Part shown: one piece after another, positions 18,517 through 27,119 of the stretch
Layout: every line of letters begins with the position of its first letter
Position numbering within the stretch: position 1 is the stretch's first letter
Assembly: GCF_000948285.1 (NCBI RefSeq)
Contig: NZ_JYBP01000003.1
Span: 1,550,001-1,614,000 of the forward strand
DNA: 64,000 nucleotides
Direction of reading: 5' to 3'
Origin: Geobacillus kaustophilus
Lineage (GTDB): Bacteria; Bacillota; Bacilli; Bacillales; Anoxybacillaceae
The notes under the pieces: generated by a model
The model's input: only the letters and a program-made list of their open reading frames with translations
What the model was told of the DNA's origin: nothing
Database searches by the model: none
Made by a program: the position numbers and the translations under genes

Positions 18517-18904
18517 TGAGCGTCTCACCTCCCTGAGCAGTATACATATTGGCTGATCGCGCTACATCAATACTTTTACTATCTCTAGCTCGACTTTTTT
18601 TCCTTGGTTCTCTCTTTTTTCTCTCTTTATTAACCAGTTCATTAATCACATCACTACTAGGGCGTGGAATGACATGAGAGGTGCGATACTCTCCAATCTG
18701 TTTGGCCTTCTCTACTCCTGCTGAAACAGCTTCCCTCACAGATGCTACATCTCCAATAAAATAAACTGTCACAATTCCTGCATCGGGTTTATGATATGTA
18801 ATTACCTGGATATCAGCTACTTTGGCAGCTTCATCAGCCGCTGCAATTAACGAAGTCAATCCTATTGTTTCAATCATACCAAGTGCATAATTTTTCATCG
18901 TCAT
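18497..18904 (-). CDS. eutK: EutK-like BMC shell protein with basic C-terminal tail
   Basis: A 135-residue protein: one BMC-A domain (residues 1-90; YALGMIETIGLTSLIAAADEA, VYFIGDVASVREAVSAG, SHVIPRPSSDV) followed by about 40 residues rich in Lys and Arg (KERKKREPRKKSRARDSK). The position after eutL matches eutK. In Salmonella the EutK tail is a helix-turn-helix-like domain; here it is short, basic and probably disordered. The start may be ATG 18904 or ATG 18898, both near a GGGG site. Confidence 0.8.
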   Translation of the reverse strand: MTMKNYALGMIETIGLTSLIAAADEAAKVADIQVITYHKPDAGIVTVYFIGDVASVREAVSAGVEKAKQIGEYRTSHVIPRPSSDVINELVNKERKKREPRKKSRARDSKSIDVARSANMYTAQGGETLNDDGRL

Positions 18905-18925
18905 GCCCCGTCATCATCCCTTTTT

Positions 18926-19582
18926 CTAAAAAGATTTATGAGGGTGCCGTGCAATATCCTGTACTGCTTCCGCAAAAGCATGAGCTGCTGCTGTACATGC
19001 AGATTGACTTCCAGTTAATAACCCTCCTCCAAAATTTGTTTCAGTCGGAGGAGCATATAGTTCGCAAATTTTCACATCAGAGGCCTTTAGTGCCGCATCT
19101 AATCCGTACATCGCTTCAAGGGGGGGCGCTATTAAATAAGCTAATGGCTCGCCTTGTTGAATCCCAGCAATTTTTGATAAGTAACTGCCTGTTCTCGATA
19201 TTGTACAAGCATAATACGCATGGTTGCCTTCCTCATTTAATGAATAAAAGCAAGGACCATTTTCAATCATCTCCAACACTGCTTCCAATCCACTCTTTAC
19301 GTCAGAAGGATTTTCTGCCCCCAAAATCCCAATAAACTCTCCAGAGAGAGGCCCCGATGCATGAGCAGAGCCAGCATAAAAGGATTTGGCATATACTACT
19401 TCGACCGCTGCCTTTTTGGTAGCTTCATCTAAGGCTGTATATCCAACATCATCAATTGTTAATGTAACTAAAGCAAGACTTCGAATATGAGCTGCTAAAT
19501 TTAATTTCACTGCTAAACCAGGATCGACATTTGAGATGATTCGACTCGCTAACACTTTCGCCCTAATTGGTGCTCCAATCAC
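18926..19582 (-). CDS. eutL: EutL, trimeric tandem-BMC shell protein
   Basis: A 218-residue protein with two fused permuted BMC domains that form gated trimers in the shell. Family features: PIRAKVLASRIISNVDPGLA at the start, DVGYTALDEATKKAAVEVVYAKSFYAG, and the second half with YLIAPPLEAMYGLDAALK and TNFGGGLLTGSQSACTAA. The start is GTG at 19582, set by GAGGAGGTGGAAATATT; longer forms would begin inside the leader terminator. It is the first gene of the operon. Confidence 0.94.
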   Translation of the reverse strand: MIGAPIRAKVLASRIISNVDPGLAVKLNLAAHIRSLALVTLTIDDVGYTALDEATKKAAVEVVYAKSFYAGSAHASGPLSGEFIGILGAENPSDVKSGLEAVLEMIENGPCFYSLNEEGNHAYYACTISRTGSYLSKIAGIQQGEPLAYLIAPPLEAMYGLDAALKASDVKICELYAPPTETNFGGGLLTGSQSACTAAAHAFAEAVQDIARHPHKSF

Positions 19583-19604
19583 AATATTTCCACCTCCTCG
19601 AAAC

Positions 19605-19660
19605 AAAAAGGTGCCTATATACAGAGAAGGTATTCTCTGTATATGTAGGCACCTTTGCCT
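19605..19660 (-). promoter_or_regulatory. eut leader terminator with EutV-type antiterminator hairpin
   Basis: In the minus-strand RNA a long stem (AAAGGTGCCTA.TATACAGAGAA with its complement, 19608-19656) is followed by TTTTTG, a terminator between promoter and eutL. A short hairpin AGGC-AAAGGT-GCCT (19647-19660) has a six-base loop with A at position 1 and G at position 4, the ANTAR target signature. It uses the 5' arm of the terminator, so the two are mutually exclusive. A second, upstream hexaloop is not clear. Confidence 0.75.
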
Positions 19661-19709
19661 TACCACTTATGAACATGTAAGCATAGACCAAAATAAATTT
19701 CTAATGATG

Positions 19710-19738
19710 ATTATATTCATAATAATTTTATTTGTCAA
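19710..19738 (-). promoter_or_regulatory. eut operon promoter
   Basis: Consensus sigma-A promoter on the minus strand: TTGACA (19733-19738), a 17-base spacer, TATAAT (19710-19715). It gives a leader of about 120 bases before the eutL GTG, which suits control by antitermination rather than initiation. Confidence 0.85.
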
Positions 19739-19792
19739 TATTTTTTGAACTATAATCTATCCCCATACTCAGATCTAAACACTCTATTTCAT

Positions 19793-20712
19793 TTAGAAAA
19801 ACCACTTCGTCAAATATCCCAACAAAATCCCCACAATCCCAAAATCCGAATCCCCAAACGTCGTCCCTTCAAATCCAAGCGATCCAAGTACCGGAAGCAA
19901 CAATGCCGGCAGGAAGGAAATCAAAATGCCGTTAGCAAAAGCCCCCAGCACCGCTCCCCTTCGTCCGCCTGTGGCATTGCCAAACACACCAGCAGCGGCT
20001 CCCGTGAAAAAATGCGGAATTAAACCTGGAACGATGACCTTTAACCCAACGAAAGGCAAGATAAACATTGAAAGAATCCCCGCCGCAAAACTTGACAAGA
20101 ATCCAATAATAACAGCATTCGGGGCGTATGGAAAGACAGCTGGGCAATCGAGCGCTGGTTTCGCATCTTGTACGACTTTATCCGCAATCCCTTTGAATGC
20201 TGGAACAATTTCAGCAATAAGCATCCGCACCCCTGCCAGTACGACATAGACTCCTGCAGCAAACGTGATCCCTTGCATAAGAGAGAAGACAAGAAAATTA
20301 ACACCACCGCTTAACTCCTTCTCGATAAACGTTTTTCCGGCAAACGGAGTAACAATAAAAAATAACAGCACCATTGTCAACGACATGGCCACCGATGTAT
20401 CGCGAAGAAACCCCAATGACTTTGGCACTTTAATATCTTCAGTAGATTGGGTCTTGTTTCCAAACCACTTCCCGACCCATGCCGATGTAAAATAGCCGAG
20501 CGAACCGAAATGCCCTAACGCGATCTGATCCATTCCAGTCACTTGGCGCATATACGGCTGCAAAATGGCGGGCATCAACACCATCAAACTTCCCAAAATA
20601 ATAGAACCGATGACGACAAGCGGAACACCTGCTACTCCACCCGTCGCAAAAACGGCAGAAATTAGACACGCCATAAATAACGTATGATGCCCTGTCAAGA
20701 AAATATATTTAA
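19793..20712 (-). pseudogene. ulaA: PTS ascorbate-type EIIC, 3' part, split by ISL3 element
   Basis: C-terminal three quarters of a UlaA-family sugar transporter (YIFLTGHHTLFMACLISAV..., ILQPYMRQVTGMDQIALGHFGS, HFFTGAAAGVFGNATGGRRGAVLGAF), with about ten hydrophobic helices. The reading frame is whole; only the insertion separates it from the 5' part at 22197-22547. Joining the parts across the target repeat gives LTPFKYIFLTGHH and a protein of 420 residues. EIIC forms the substrate channel. Confidence 0.9.
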
Positions 20713-20816
20713 GGGTCTTCACCATTTTCTGTGATTTCTACTCAATCCTAGAGACATGTTAGCTGGATGAAATAGGTTCATCAGTCAGGATCCTTCTTCC
20801 GCATACAGACCACGAA

Positions 20817-20871
20817 GTTGGTAGAATGGAAACAGTCAAGTGCTTTCCTTGACGGGTTCCATTCTACCAAC
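20817..20871. repeat. Long palindrome at the 3' side of the ISL3 element
   Basis: GTTGGTAGAATGGAA pairs with TTCCATTCTACCAAC; an inner stem GTCAAG/CTTGAC closes the loop. It lies between the transposase stop and the IS end and may stop transcription leaving the element. Confidence 0.65.
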
Positions 20872-20901
20872 TATCATACCGATAGCGGAAGAAGGGAGCG
20901 C

Positions 20902-22092
20902 TTAAGCAGCCTGACTGCCTGTAGTGTTCCCTGTACACTCCAGAAATACACGCAAACGAAACCGTTCTAGATTTCGATAGCCATATGCCCGGCGTTTGAT
21001 GTTTTTGATCTTGTGATTCGTCCCCTCAATTCGGGCATTCGTATATGGGCACAAAAAGTAGGAAAGAATAGGCTCCTTCCACCTTTCAAGCGTGTTGGCT
21101 GCTTTCTGAAAAGAAGCAAAAGGGCTCTGTTTGGCTAACTTAATCCATTCTTCCAAGCGTTCCTTTGCTTCATGATATCCATCGGTTCGGTAAAAATCCC
21201 GAAACAACTCTTTCAGATAATAAGCAATGGAAAGTGCCGGATACTCCTCCAAGATATCGTCTAATCGAAGCCGTTGGTCCTTACGAAGCTTTTCACAGCC
21301 TTTCAAGAGAAGATATCGAGCCTTTTTCAATGGAGAAAATTCCTTTCTTGCTTGATCCAAGGCTTGTGTCACTTTTTGAACCACATGGTACTTATCGATG
21401 ACAATCGAAGCAGATGGAAACAGGGCGCGAACCGCCTTATGATAAGGTTCCCACATGTCAAGAATCACCGTTTGGACCATTTCTTTCGACAGGATATTTT
21501 GGCTCAACAAGTTGATGGCGGAGTCACATTGGCGATCGGTATGCATTCCCATGACCGATCCGGCTCTGGCATCCATCAATACAGTTTCATACTGATGTCC
21601 CTTTTTTACAGCGATTTCATCTAAACTAAGCACCATTCCTTCTTGAGAAGATGCTTCTATCGCTGTTTGACGCTCTTTTGCTTTTTTCGATGCGATGGAG
21701 TAATAAATGCGTTCCAATGTTGTATATGGGATGCGGTGCTTTCGGCTAACCTCTTGAATGGTGGAGCCTTCGCAAAGTTCATACAAGTACTCACAAAATC
21801 GATTGGTGTAGTGTTGATTGGGTGGAATCGATTCCAAAGAGGCGGAAAACACTTGAGAACAATTCCAGCACCGATAGCGCTTTACCTTTATGAACAAGTA
21901 CACCGGTTGATGGAAAATCGCCAAATCCCGTACTTTTCTTGTCCGTCTGTCGTGGACAGAGGAAGTGGCAAACCCACAATGAGGGCAACGTTCCTGTGTC
22001 TCTGTTTTCTCTACATGAATCGCATAACCATAGGAAAGAAGTTCTTGTTTAATCACTTTAAATTCTGGCAATCCTAGTGGTATAGAAAGCAC
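20902..22092 (-). CDS. ISL3-family transposase
   Basis: A complete 396-residue DDE transposase. The N-terminal zinc finger is CPHCGFATSSVHDRRTRKV and CWNCSQVF. The catalytic core has VLSLDEIAVKKGH (first Asp), VILDMWEPYHKAV (second Asp) and the late YTNARIEGTNHKIKNIKRRAYGYRN with the Glu. No frameshift is seen, so the element may be active. Confidence 0.95.
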   Translation of the reverse strand: MLSIPLGLPEFKVIKQELLSYGYAIHVEKTETQERCPHCGFATSSVHDRRTRKVRDLAIFHQPVYLFIKVKRYRCWNCSQVFSASLESIPPNQHYTNRFCEYLYELCEGSTIQEVSRKHRIPYTTLERIYYSIASKKAKERQTAIEASSQEGMVLSLDEIAVKKGHQYETVLMDARAGSVMGMHTDRQCDSAINLLSQNILSKEMVQTVILDMWEPYHKAVRALFPSASIVIDKYHVVQKVTQALDQARKEFSPLKKARYLLLKGCEKLRKDQRLRLDDILEEYPALSIAYYLKELFRDFYRTDGYHEAKERLEEWIKLAKQSPFASFQKAANTLERWKEPILSYFLCPYTNARIEGTNHKIKNIKRRAYGYRNLERFRLRVFLECTGNTTGSQAA

Positions 22093-22196
22093 TTACGAGA
22101 CCTCCTTAATGTTTATTTCACCGCTAACATTATTGCCAGGATCTCGTCAGTGCTTTCTCTTTTTTGTCACTAAATCACAAAATTTGGTGATGAACC

Positions 22197-22547
22197 ATAT
22201 TTAAAAGGGGTCAATCGCGCAATCAAGATGTTCACTACCATTCCAAATAACATGATCAGCGCTGTTTCTTTTCCAAATGTTTGTTGGGCAATAGCCACAA
22301 TCGCTTCATTATTTGGAATAACTCCCTTAATATGAAAAGCTTTTTCGAACATTTTCCCAAAAATATTCAACGAACCGATTAAAATATTGGCCCCGCCGCC
22401 AAGAATGATAAATCCCATGACAGTCTTTAATGTGCCTGAAACGATCTCTGGAAAACTTTTTCTTTGCAGCAACAAACCGATTAAGGCAAACAATCCCACT
22501 AGAATGGCCGGTGAACCAAGCACATCTTTCATAAGGAAATCAAACAT
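22197..22547 (-). pseudogene. ulaA: PTS ascorbate-type EIIC, 5' part, split by ISL3 element
   Basis: The first 117 residues of UlaA (MFDFLMKDVLGSPAILVGLFALIG..., GGGANILIGSLNIFG, MLFGMVVNILIARLTPFKY). The frame then reads nine foreign residues into the IS and stops. See the 3' part at 19793-20712. Confidence 0.9.
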
Positions 22548-22600
22548 CGGATGTTCCCCCTTTCACTCATAAGAGAGCTATTATATGGACTTTTTTCTTA

Positions 22601-22720
22601 TATATAAGTTGCAATAAAGAAATTCCGATTTTTCGCTTCCGCTTTTATCTCAATACGAGCTGATATGATATAACGTGGAAGGTAGTAAGCTGGATGTAAA
22701 ACAAAATTTCAACTTATATA
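22601..22720. repeat. 120-bp inverted-repeat segment between ulaB and ulaA
   Basis: TATATAAGTTGCAA (22601-22614) is inverted as TTTCAACTTATATA (22707-22720), 11 of the first 11 positions matching, with about 92 bases between. It may be another short mobile repeat inserted in the operon; no coding potential. Confidence 0.45.
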
Positions 22721-22734
22721 GATTTTTCTTTGTC

Positions 22735-22757
22735 GCAGGCGTATCGCCTGCTTTTTT
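22735..22757 (+). terminator. Hairpin with T tract, plus-strand orientation
   Basis: GCAGGCG-TAT-CGCCTGC followed by TTTTTT on the plus strand, opposite to the ula genes. No plus-strand gene precedes it, so it may work as an mRNA-processing hairpin in the ula transcript or be a relic. Confidence 0.45.
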
Positions 22758-22764
22758 ATTGTTG

Positions 22765-23031
22765 TTACAATCTCTCCCTTAAAACTCGCTTTAATTCATC
22801 AAGATCAAGAATATTCGTCAACTTGGCTACATTGCGTGTACCGTCATCAAGTACTTCCACTAAATCTCTCGCTCCAAGATATAAATCCGCTTTTTCTGTT
22901 TGGCCGGTTGTTAAATCTGTATGGGACACTTCAGCTTCGATTCCTAGTTCGTTCAACACCTTTTTCACATTCATTTCGATCATAAAACTGCTGCCTAGCC
23001 CGTTTCCACAAACAACCAGAATTTTCTTCAT
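22765..23031 (-). CDS. ulaB: PTS ascorbate-type EIIB
   Basis: An 88-residue EIIB of the lactose/ascorbate type. The phosphorylated Cys lies in the N-terminal loop ILVVCGNGLGSSFM (Cys8). It passes phosphate from EIIA to the sugar carried by EIIC. It is intact, but both its partner ulaA and the regulator are interrupted. Confidence 0.92.
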   Translation of the reverse strand: MKKILVVCGNGLGSSFMIEMNVKKVLNELGIEAEVSHTDLTTGQTEKADLYLGARDLVEVLDDGTRNVAKLTNILDLDELKRVLRERL

Positions 23032-23058
23032 CCTTCCCGCCTCCCATTTGCTTTTTTA

Positions 23059-24090
23059 TTAAGAGCACATTTCCACTAATGCCAATACTTCTTCTACAGA
23101 TCCAGCTTTAAACAACATTTGAATATGTTCTTGATTGGACAACAATGTTGTCAGCTGGGATAACGCTTTTAAATGAGTCTCATGATCAATGGCAGCCAAC
23201 ACAATGAGGACATATACCCGATGTTCTTCCCCGTTAGAAAACAAACAACCTTTTTTGATTCGAAGAAAGCTCATGCCAAGTTTTTTTGCGCCTTGCTCCG
23301 GCCGGGCATGAGGCAAGGCCACTCCTGGTGTAATCACAATATAAGGCCCGAGTGTGAGAACGTTTTGAATCATAGCTTCAATATATTCACTTGTAATATA
23401 GCCCTCTTCCAATAACGGTCTTGCTGCTAACACAATCGCCTCTTTCCAATCACCCGCCTCTTCAATAATCTGAATGTGTCGCTTCGTAAGCAAATCTTTT
23501 AGCATCGGTTTTTGCCAATTCTCCTTTCTTTTGCTGTGGCTAAAGTAATCATTTAGTTCTTGATATAATGTCTTTTCATCGATGACCGTTGCGTGTTTTT
23601 TGATGATGTCCATCACCGCTTCGAGACCAAGGGATGTGGTTTCCGTCCATCCCTCGATCTCCCGTAAAAGCAACATTTTATCCTCCGTTGTTAAAATGGG
23701 GCGAACCGTATAAACAGGTACATCCTTCGGTTGCAATGGCGTTGTCGTCACCACAAAATCTACATGTCCCGCAAGAGAAATATAATCATATTCTCTTGCT
23801 GAAACGATGCCAATGACATCGACCGTTGATAACAGTTCCCCCAATTGTTTTTGCAACATTCGCGATGTTCCAATCCCGCTCTCGCAGACGATCAACACCT
23901 TTTTCCGTACCAGAACCGACACCCCCTCTCTGTCCAACCATCCGCCAAAATGCATGGCGATATAAGCAATTTCATCGTCGCTGACCGTCTGGCCAACTAC
24001 ACTTTCTAAATGATGGACGACTTTTTTCGTTAAGATAAATAAATCTGGATAGTTCGTTTTAACCGATTCAGTCAGATCGTTTTGTATATA
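23059..24090 (-). pseudogene. PRD-type PTS regulator with EIIB and EIIA domains, 3' part
   Basis: C-terminal half of a BglG/MtlR-family activator: the second PRD ([39 protein letters not shown]), an EIIB-like domain ([15 protein letters not shown]), and an EIIA domain ([19 protein letters not shown] with the active His). The EIIA may serve the UlaAB transporter. The first half is at 25281-26314, beyond a nested insertion. Removing 1192 bases (24091-25278 plus one TATA) restores the frame as [13 protein letters not shown]. Confidence 0.88.
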
Positions 24091-24109
24091 CATGCTCATT
24101 AAAAAGTTA

Positions 24110-25259
24110 ACTTTCGTATAACCGATGCACACTCCGGTTATCCTGTTCCTAAGGAAACCTATGGAAAAGGAGCGGGATCATTCATGAAACGTCTCAACAT
24201 CACCCATGATCACGGATGGACGCCACGGACGCTTCGCAAACAGGAACGGAAAATCAAAAACGCGCTTCTTCGCCAACGGGTGATGGCGGTTCGTTTGGTC
24301 ATGGAAGGTTATTTGGGCAAAGAGGCGGCCTCCATGGTCAACGTGTGCCGACAAACCGTTTCCCATTATGTGTCGCTGTTCAATGAAGGCGGTCTGGAGC
24401 TCTTGCTTCATCGGGATTTCGCCCCTGGACGGGAGCCGTTTCTCACCGAAGAACAGCAGGAAGAGATCAAACAGCTTGTGTTGACCACCACTCCCGCGGA
24501 ACTGGGCCGGGACGTCGCTTCGGCCTGGAACACCAAACTCCTGCAATCCTATGTCGAAAAGCACTTTGGTGTTTGCCTTTCCCGTGAAGCGCTGCGAAAA
24601 CTCCTGCACCGTCAAGGTCTGTCATGGACTCGCCCTACGTACACGCTGGCGAAAGGGAATCCGGATGAGCAAAAGCAATTTGAAAAGCAAATGGATTTGA
24701 TAAAAAAAACTTGATCACCAAGGAGACAGAAGATGCCGTTCTTCTGTACATCGATGAAACGCATATCCGCTCTTATCATGTCTTGCGATCCACTTGGTCC
24801 GAGGTCGGTCGTCAAAAACGTGTGCCGACATTCGGCCATCATGCCCATGTTTCGGTATTTGGCGCGGTGAACGTCCACGATGGGGACATCGTGCTTCACC
24901 AAACAGAAGCCGCCAACGCTGCGACGTTCTTGGATTTCTTGCGCCTGCTCAAAGAGCGGCATCCCAACCGGATCATTGCGCTCGTCTTGGACAATGCCCG
25001 GATTCATCACGCTCGAATGGGGAAGGACTTTTTGCGAGAAGAAGGACAATGTTTTCATTTCCTGTATCTGCCTCCCTACTCGCCGCAGCTCAACCCGATC
25101 GAGCGTTTGTGGAAATGGCTGAAGGATACGATGATCGCCAACGCCTTTCACAAAGACCGCCACGAGATCGTGCAAGCGGTTCAACGATTTGCTCATTACA
25201 TTCAGGAACGCCCGGAGGAAGTGTTGCGGCGCTTGGGGTGTTCCGCGTAATCGAAAAGT
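24110..25259 (+). mobile_element. IS630-family insertion sequence (1150 bp)
   Basis: Flanked by TA dinucleotides (24108-24109 and 25260-25261), as expected for IS630/mariner elements. The ends are ACTTTCG and CGAAAAGT. It carries a two-frame transposase. The insertion length including TA is 1152, a multiple of three, consistent with the frame reconstruction of the host gene. Confidence 0.85.
24184..25250 (+). CDS. IS630-family transposase, two frames joined by a -1 shift
   Basis: The first frame (24184-24714, 176 residues) holds the helix-turn-helix DNA-binding part (GKEAASMVNVCRQTVSHYV, LSREALRKLLHRQGLSW). The second (24711-25250) holds the DDE core: YIDETHIRS, LVLDNARIHHA and YSPQLNPIERLWKWLK. 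The junction is a run of eight A (ATAAAAAAAACTT) at the end of frame 1, a typical -1 slippery site, so the fusion protein is probably made by programmed frameshifting. Confidence 0.9.
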
Positions 25260-25280
25260 TAACTTTTCAAGGTGCATTTA

Positions 25281-26314
25281 TATAGATGAAAACCGTATTT
25301 CAGTCGATAATAGGCAGGCTTCATATGAACCAATAAATTTTTTTCCAACTCTTCGCGACGCTTGAATTGTACACAGGCATAAGTTTGAAAATCATCCACC
25401 ATATGTCGAATGATTCGTCTCAAAGTAGAGATGTCATCGTTCTGATCGATTTGCTTGTCATCTGCAACTCGAAAACTGAGTAAATGGGTCGTCAAATAAC
25501 AAACCTCATCATCGGGAATAGATATTTGGGAAACGTTTTCAATTTGTCTAACGAGATGATCGGCGATCTGATATTCCCGCATTGATCTTAGCACTTCTTT
25601 TTCTTGCTCATCCATTTGCACAAATTTACCTCTAGCCCACCGTCTTTGGAACAATGCGAGATAAATAGGTAAAGTTTGAATAACCTCACCCGTATAGCGA
25701 ATAGAAAAAGCAGACTCGAATTGGCGAATCCAATCAAAGATTGGCCATTGACACTCAGCTGACAACTCTGCAGCGAAATGCTGGTCATCCATCGCCACCA
25801 ATAGTTGATGAACATAAAAAATCATCAATTTCCTCTTTTGGATTTCTCTCCCTGATACAAAATACCCTTTTTTGCGATGGAATGACAATTGCAATTGAAA
25901 TGACTGCCAATCTTCTTTCAGTTCCTTTATGTCATTTAGCAACGTGCTCCTGCTTACCTGTAATTTATCTAAAAAATCAGACAAATACAACGGATGAACG
26001 CGAGTCAAAATCCATAAACCAATCCAAGCTTTTCGCTCCCATGACTGATATGTGTAATGTCGGGCAGGTTGTAATGTGTTCCATTTTGTTGTTATTTCCT
26101 GTTTCACTTCATCATCCAAGCGAAATCCGAGCCCGCGTGCATATTGAATCGGCTTCACCCCTTTATGACGCAACCATTCATTCGTTTTTTGTATATCGTA
26201 ATAAATCGTTCGCTTGGATACATTCAATGATTGCGCCAATTTGTCAGCGGTAAGATAAAGAGAAGAGCGAAGCAACAACTTTACAAGTTGGATACAACGG
26301 GCATTGAGCATCAT
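25281..26314 (-). pseudogene. PRD-type PTS regulator, 5' part
   Basis: N-terminal half of the BglG/MtlR-type activator: an HTH (LTADKLAQSLNVSKRTIYYDIQ), a second winged-helix segment (LSDFLDKLQVSRSTLLNDIKEL) and PRD1 (IPDDEVCYLTTHLLSFR). The frame then enters the insertion and stops. With its EIIA and EIIB domains separated from the DNA-binding part, the ula genes have probably lost normal control. Confidence 0.88.
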
Positions 26315-26649
26315 GATGGAGCGCTCCTTTTTATTTAGTTGTGCAAATTCTTGGACTTTTGATTAGAGAATCCGGATTCTCCTTACTGTTCATTATAGTT
26401 GATTTTCTTAAAAGGATAAGCCCAAATTCCAACATCCCAATTGTGCAAAGATTAGACTTATTCAATAAAGAAGCCACACGACCGACTTGTGTGGCACCAT
26501 CTAAACTATCTGCTCCTTCCTTGTCCGAACTCCTGCACTAACCATGCATGGACGCTTCCTAAGAAGGAGTGACCCCAAGGCAGTTGTATTGCCCTAATTT
26601 TTCTTCGACTTATCTTTGCACGATTATATCCTGGATCGTAAAGAATAGT
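26315..26649. other. Non-coding spacer with palindrome and IS-like remnant
   Basis: Holds an exact 16-bp palindrome GAGAATCCGGATTCTC (26366-26381) upstream of the PTS regulator, possibly its operator. A stretch of about 185 bases (26443-26628) is bounded by inverted TTGTGCAAAGATTAG and ATCTTTGCACGA ends and may be the remains of an insertion sequence. No gene is visible. Confidence 0.4.
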
Positions 26650-26916
26650 TCAATCCTCATCCATTAAATATCGTTCCCATTGGTCTTTGTCAGACGAACG
26701 ATGAGGTTCATATCCGCTTCCTGTTCCTATTAACCGTAGCAGTGCGATAATTAATGCCAAACGGATCAGAATACGTCGTAGTCTTCCTCCTATATTAACC
26801 CGCATAACAATAAAATCATCGCCGACTCCCAACAATGTCCCGTGAAATTTTCCATGCACCGTCACAACAGTTACACGCTGCCCAATTAGCTGACGGGCTT
26901 GATGTTTAAAATCCAT
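26650..26916 (-). CDS. Small protein with Sm-like start and hydrophobic helix, unidentified
   Basis: An 88-residue protein. Residues about 8-42 (LIGQRVTVVTVHGKFHGTLLGVGDDFIVMRV) look like a small beta barrel of the Sm-like kind seen in several short Bacillus proteins. Residues 47-63 are hydrophobic (RILIRLALIIALLRLIG). The tail is charged. An AGGAGGAGAAACG site precedes the ATG. The gene stands alone. Function unknown. Confidence 0.6.
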   Translation of the reverse strand: MDFKHQARQLIGQRVTVVTVHGKFHGTLLGVGDDFIVMRVNIGGRLRRILIRLALIIALLRLIGTGSGYEPHRSSDKDQWERYLMDED

Positions 26917-27081
26917 CGTTTCTCCTCCTTTCTACACTAACTATGTAATGTTGACAGGAGAAAAAGGTATGGTCATGATAACCAATGCAACAGCGGATTT
27001 TTTAACATCACTTGCCAAGAAGCCTTCCGCCTCCAAACAGAATGTAGATGTAAAAAACACATATACGGCAAAAATCAAAAA

Positions 27082-27111
27082 ATCCTCCCAGCCAATAAAG
27101 GCTAGGAGGAT
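27082..27111 (-). terminator. Terminator of the peptide transporter gene
   Basis: Minus-strand hairpin ATCCTCCTAGCC/GGCTGGGAGGAT followed by TTTTTTG, 9 bases after the stop. Confidence 0.85.
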
Positions 27112-27119
27112 CAGATTCT

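Larger units (their letters stand above)
20713..22196 (-). mobile_element. ISL3-family insertion sequence (1484 bp)
   Basis: Bounded by imperfect terminal inverted repeats (GGGTCTTCACCATTTTCTGT and GGTTCATCACCAAATTTTGT) and by an exact 8-bp target duplication ATATTTAA at 20705-20712 and 22197-22204, the length typical of ISL3. It carries one transposase gene and a long internal palindrome. It splits ulaA. Confidence 0.95.
24091..25278. repeat. 36-bp palindromic TATA-flanked repeat with nested IS630 element
   Basis: After removal of the IS630 element and its TA, the remaining 36 bases form a near palindrome centred on AAAAGTTAACTTTT. They begin and end with AATGCAC and GAGCATG (minus strand), resembling the GATGCAA/TTGCATC ends of the 230-bp elements, and are flanked by TATATA on both sides. 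It looks like an internally deleted copy. Confidence 0.5.
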
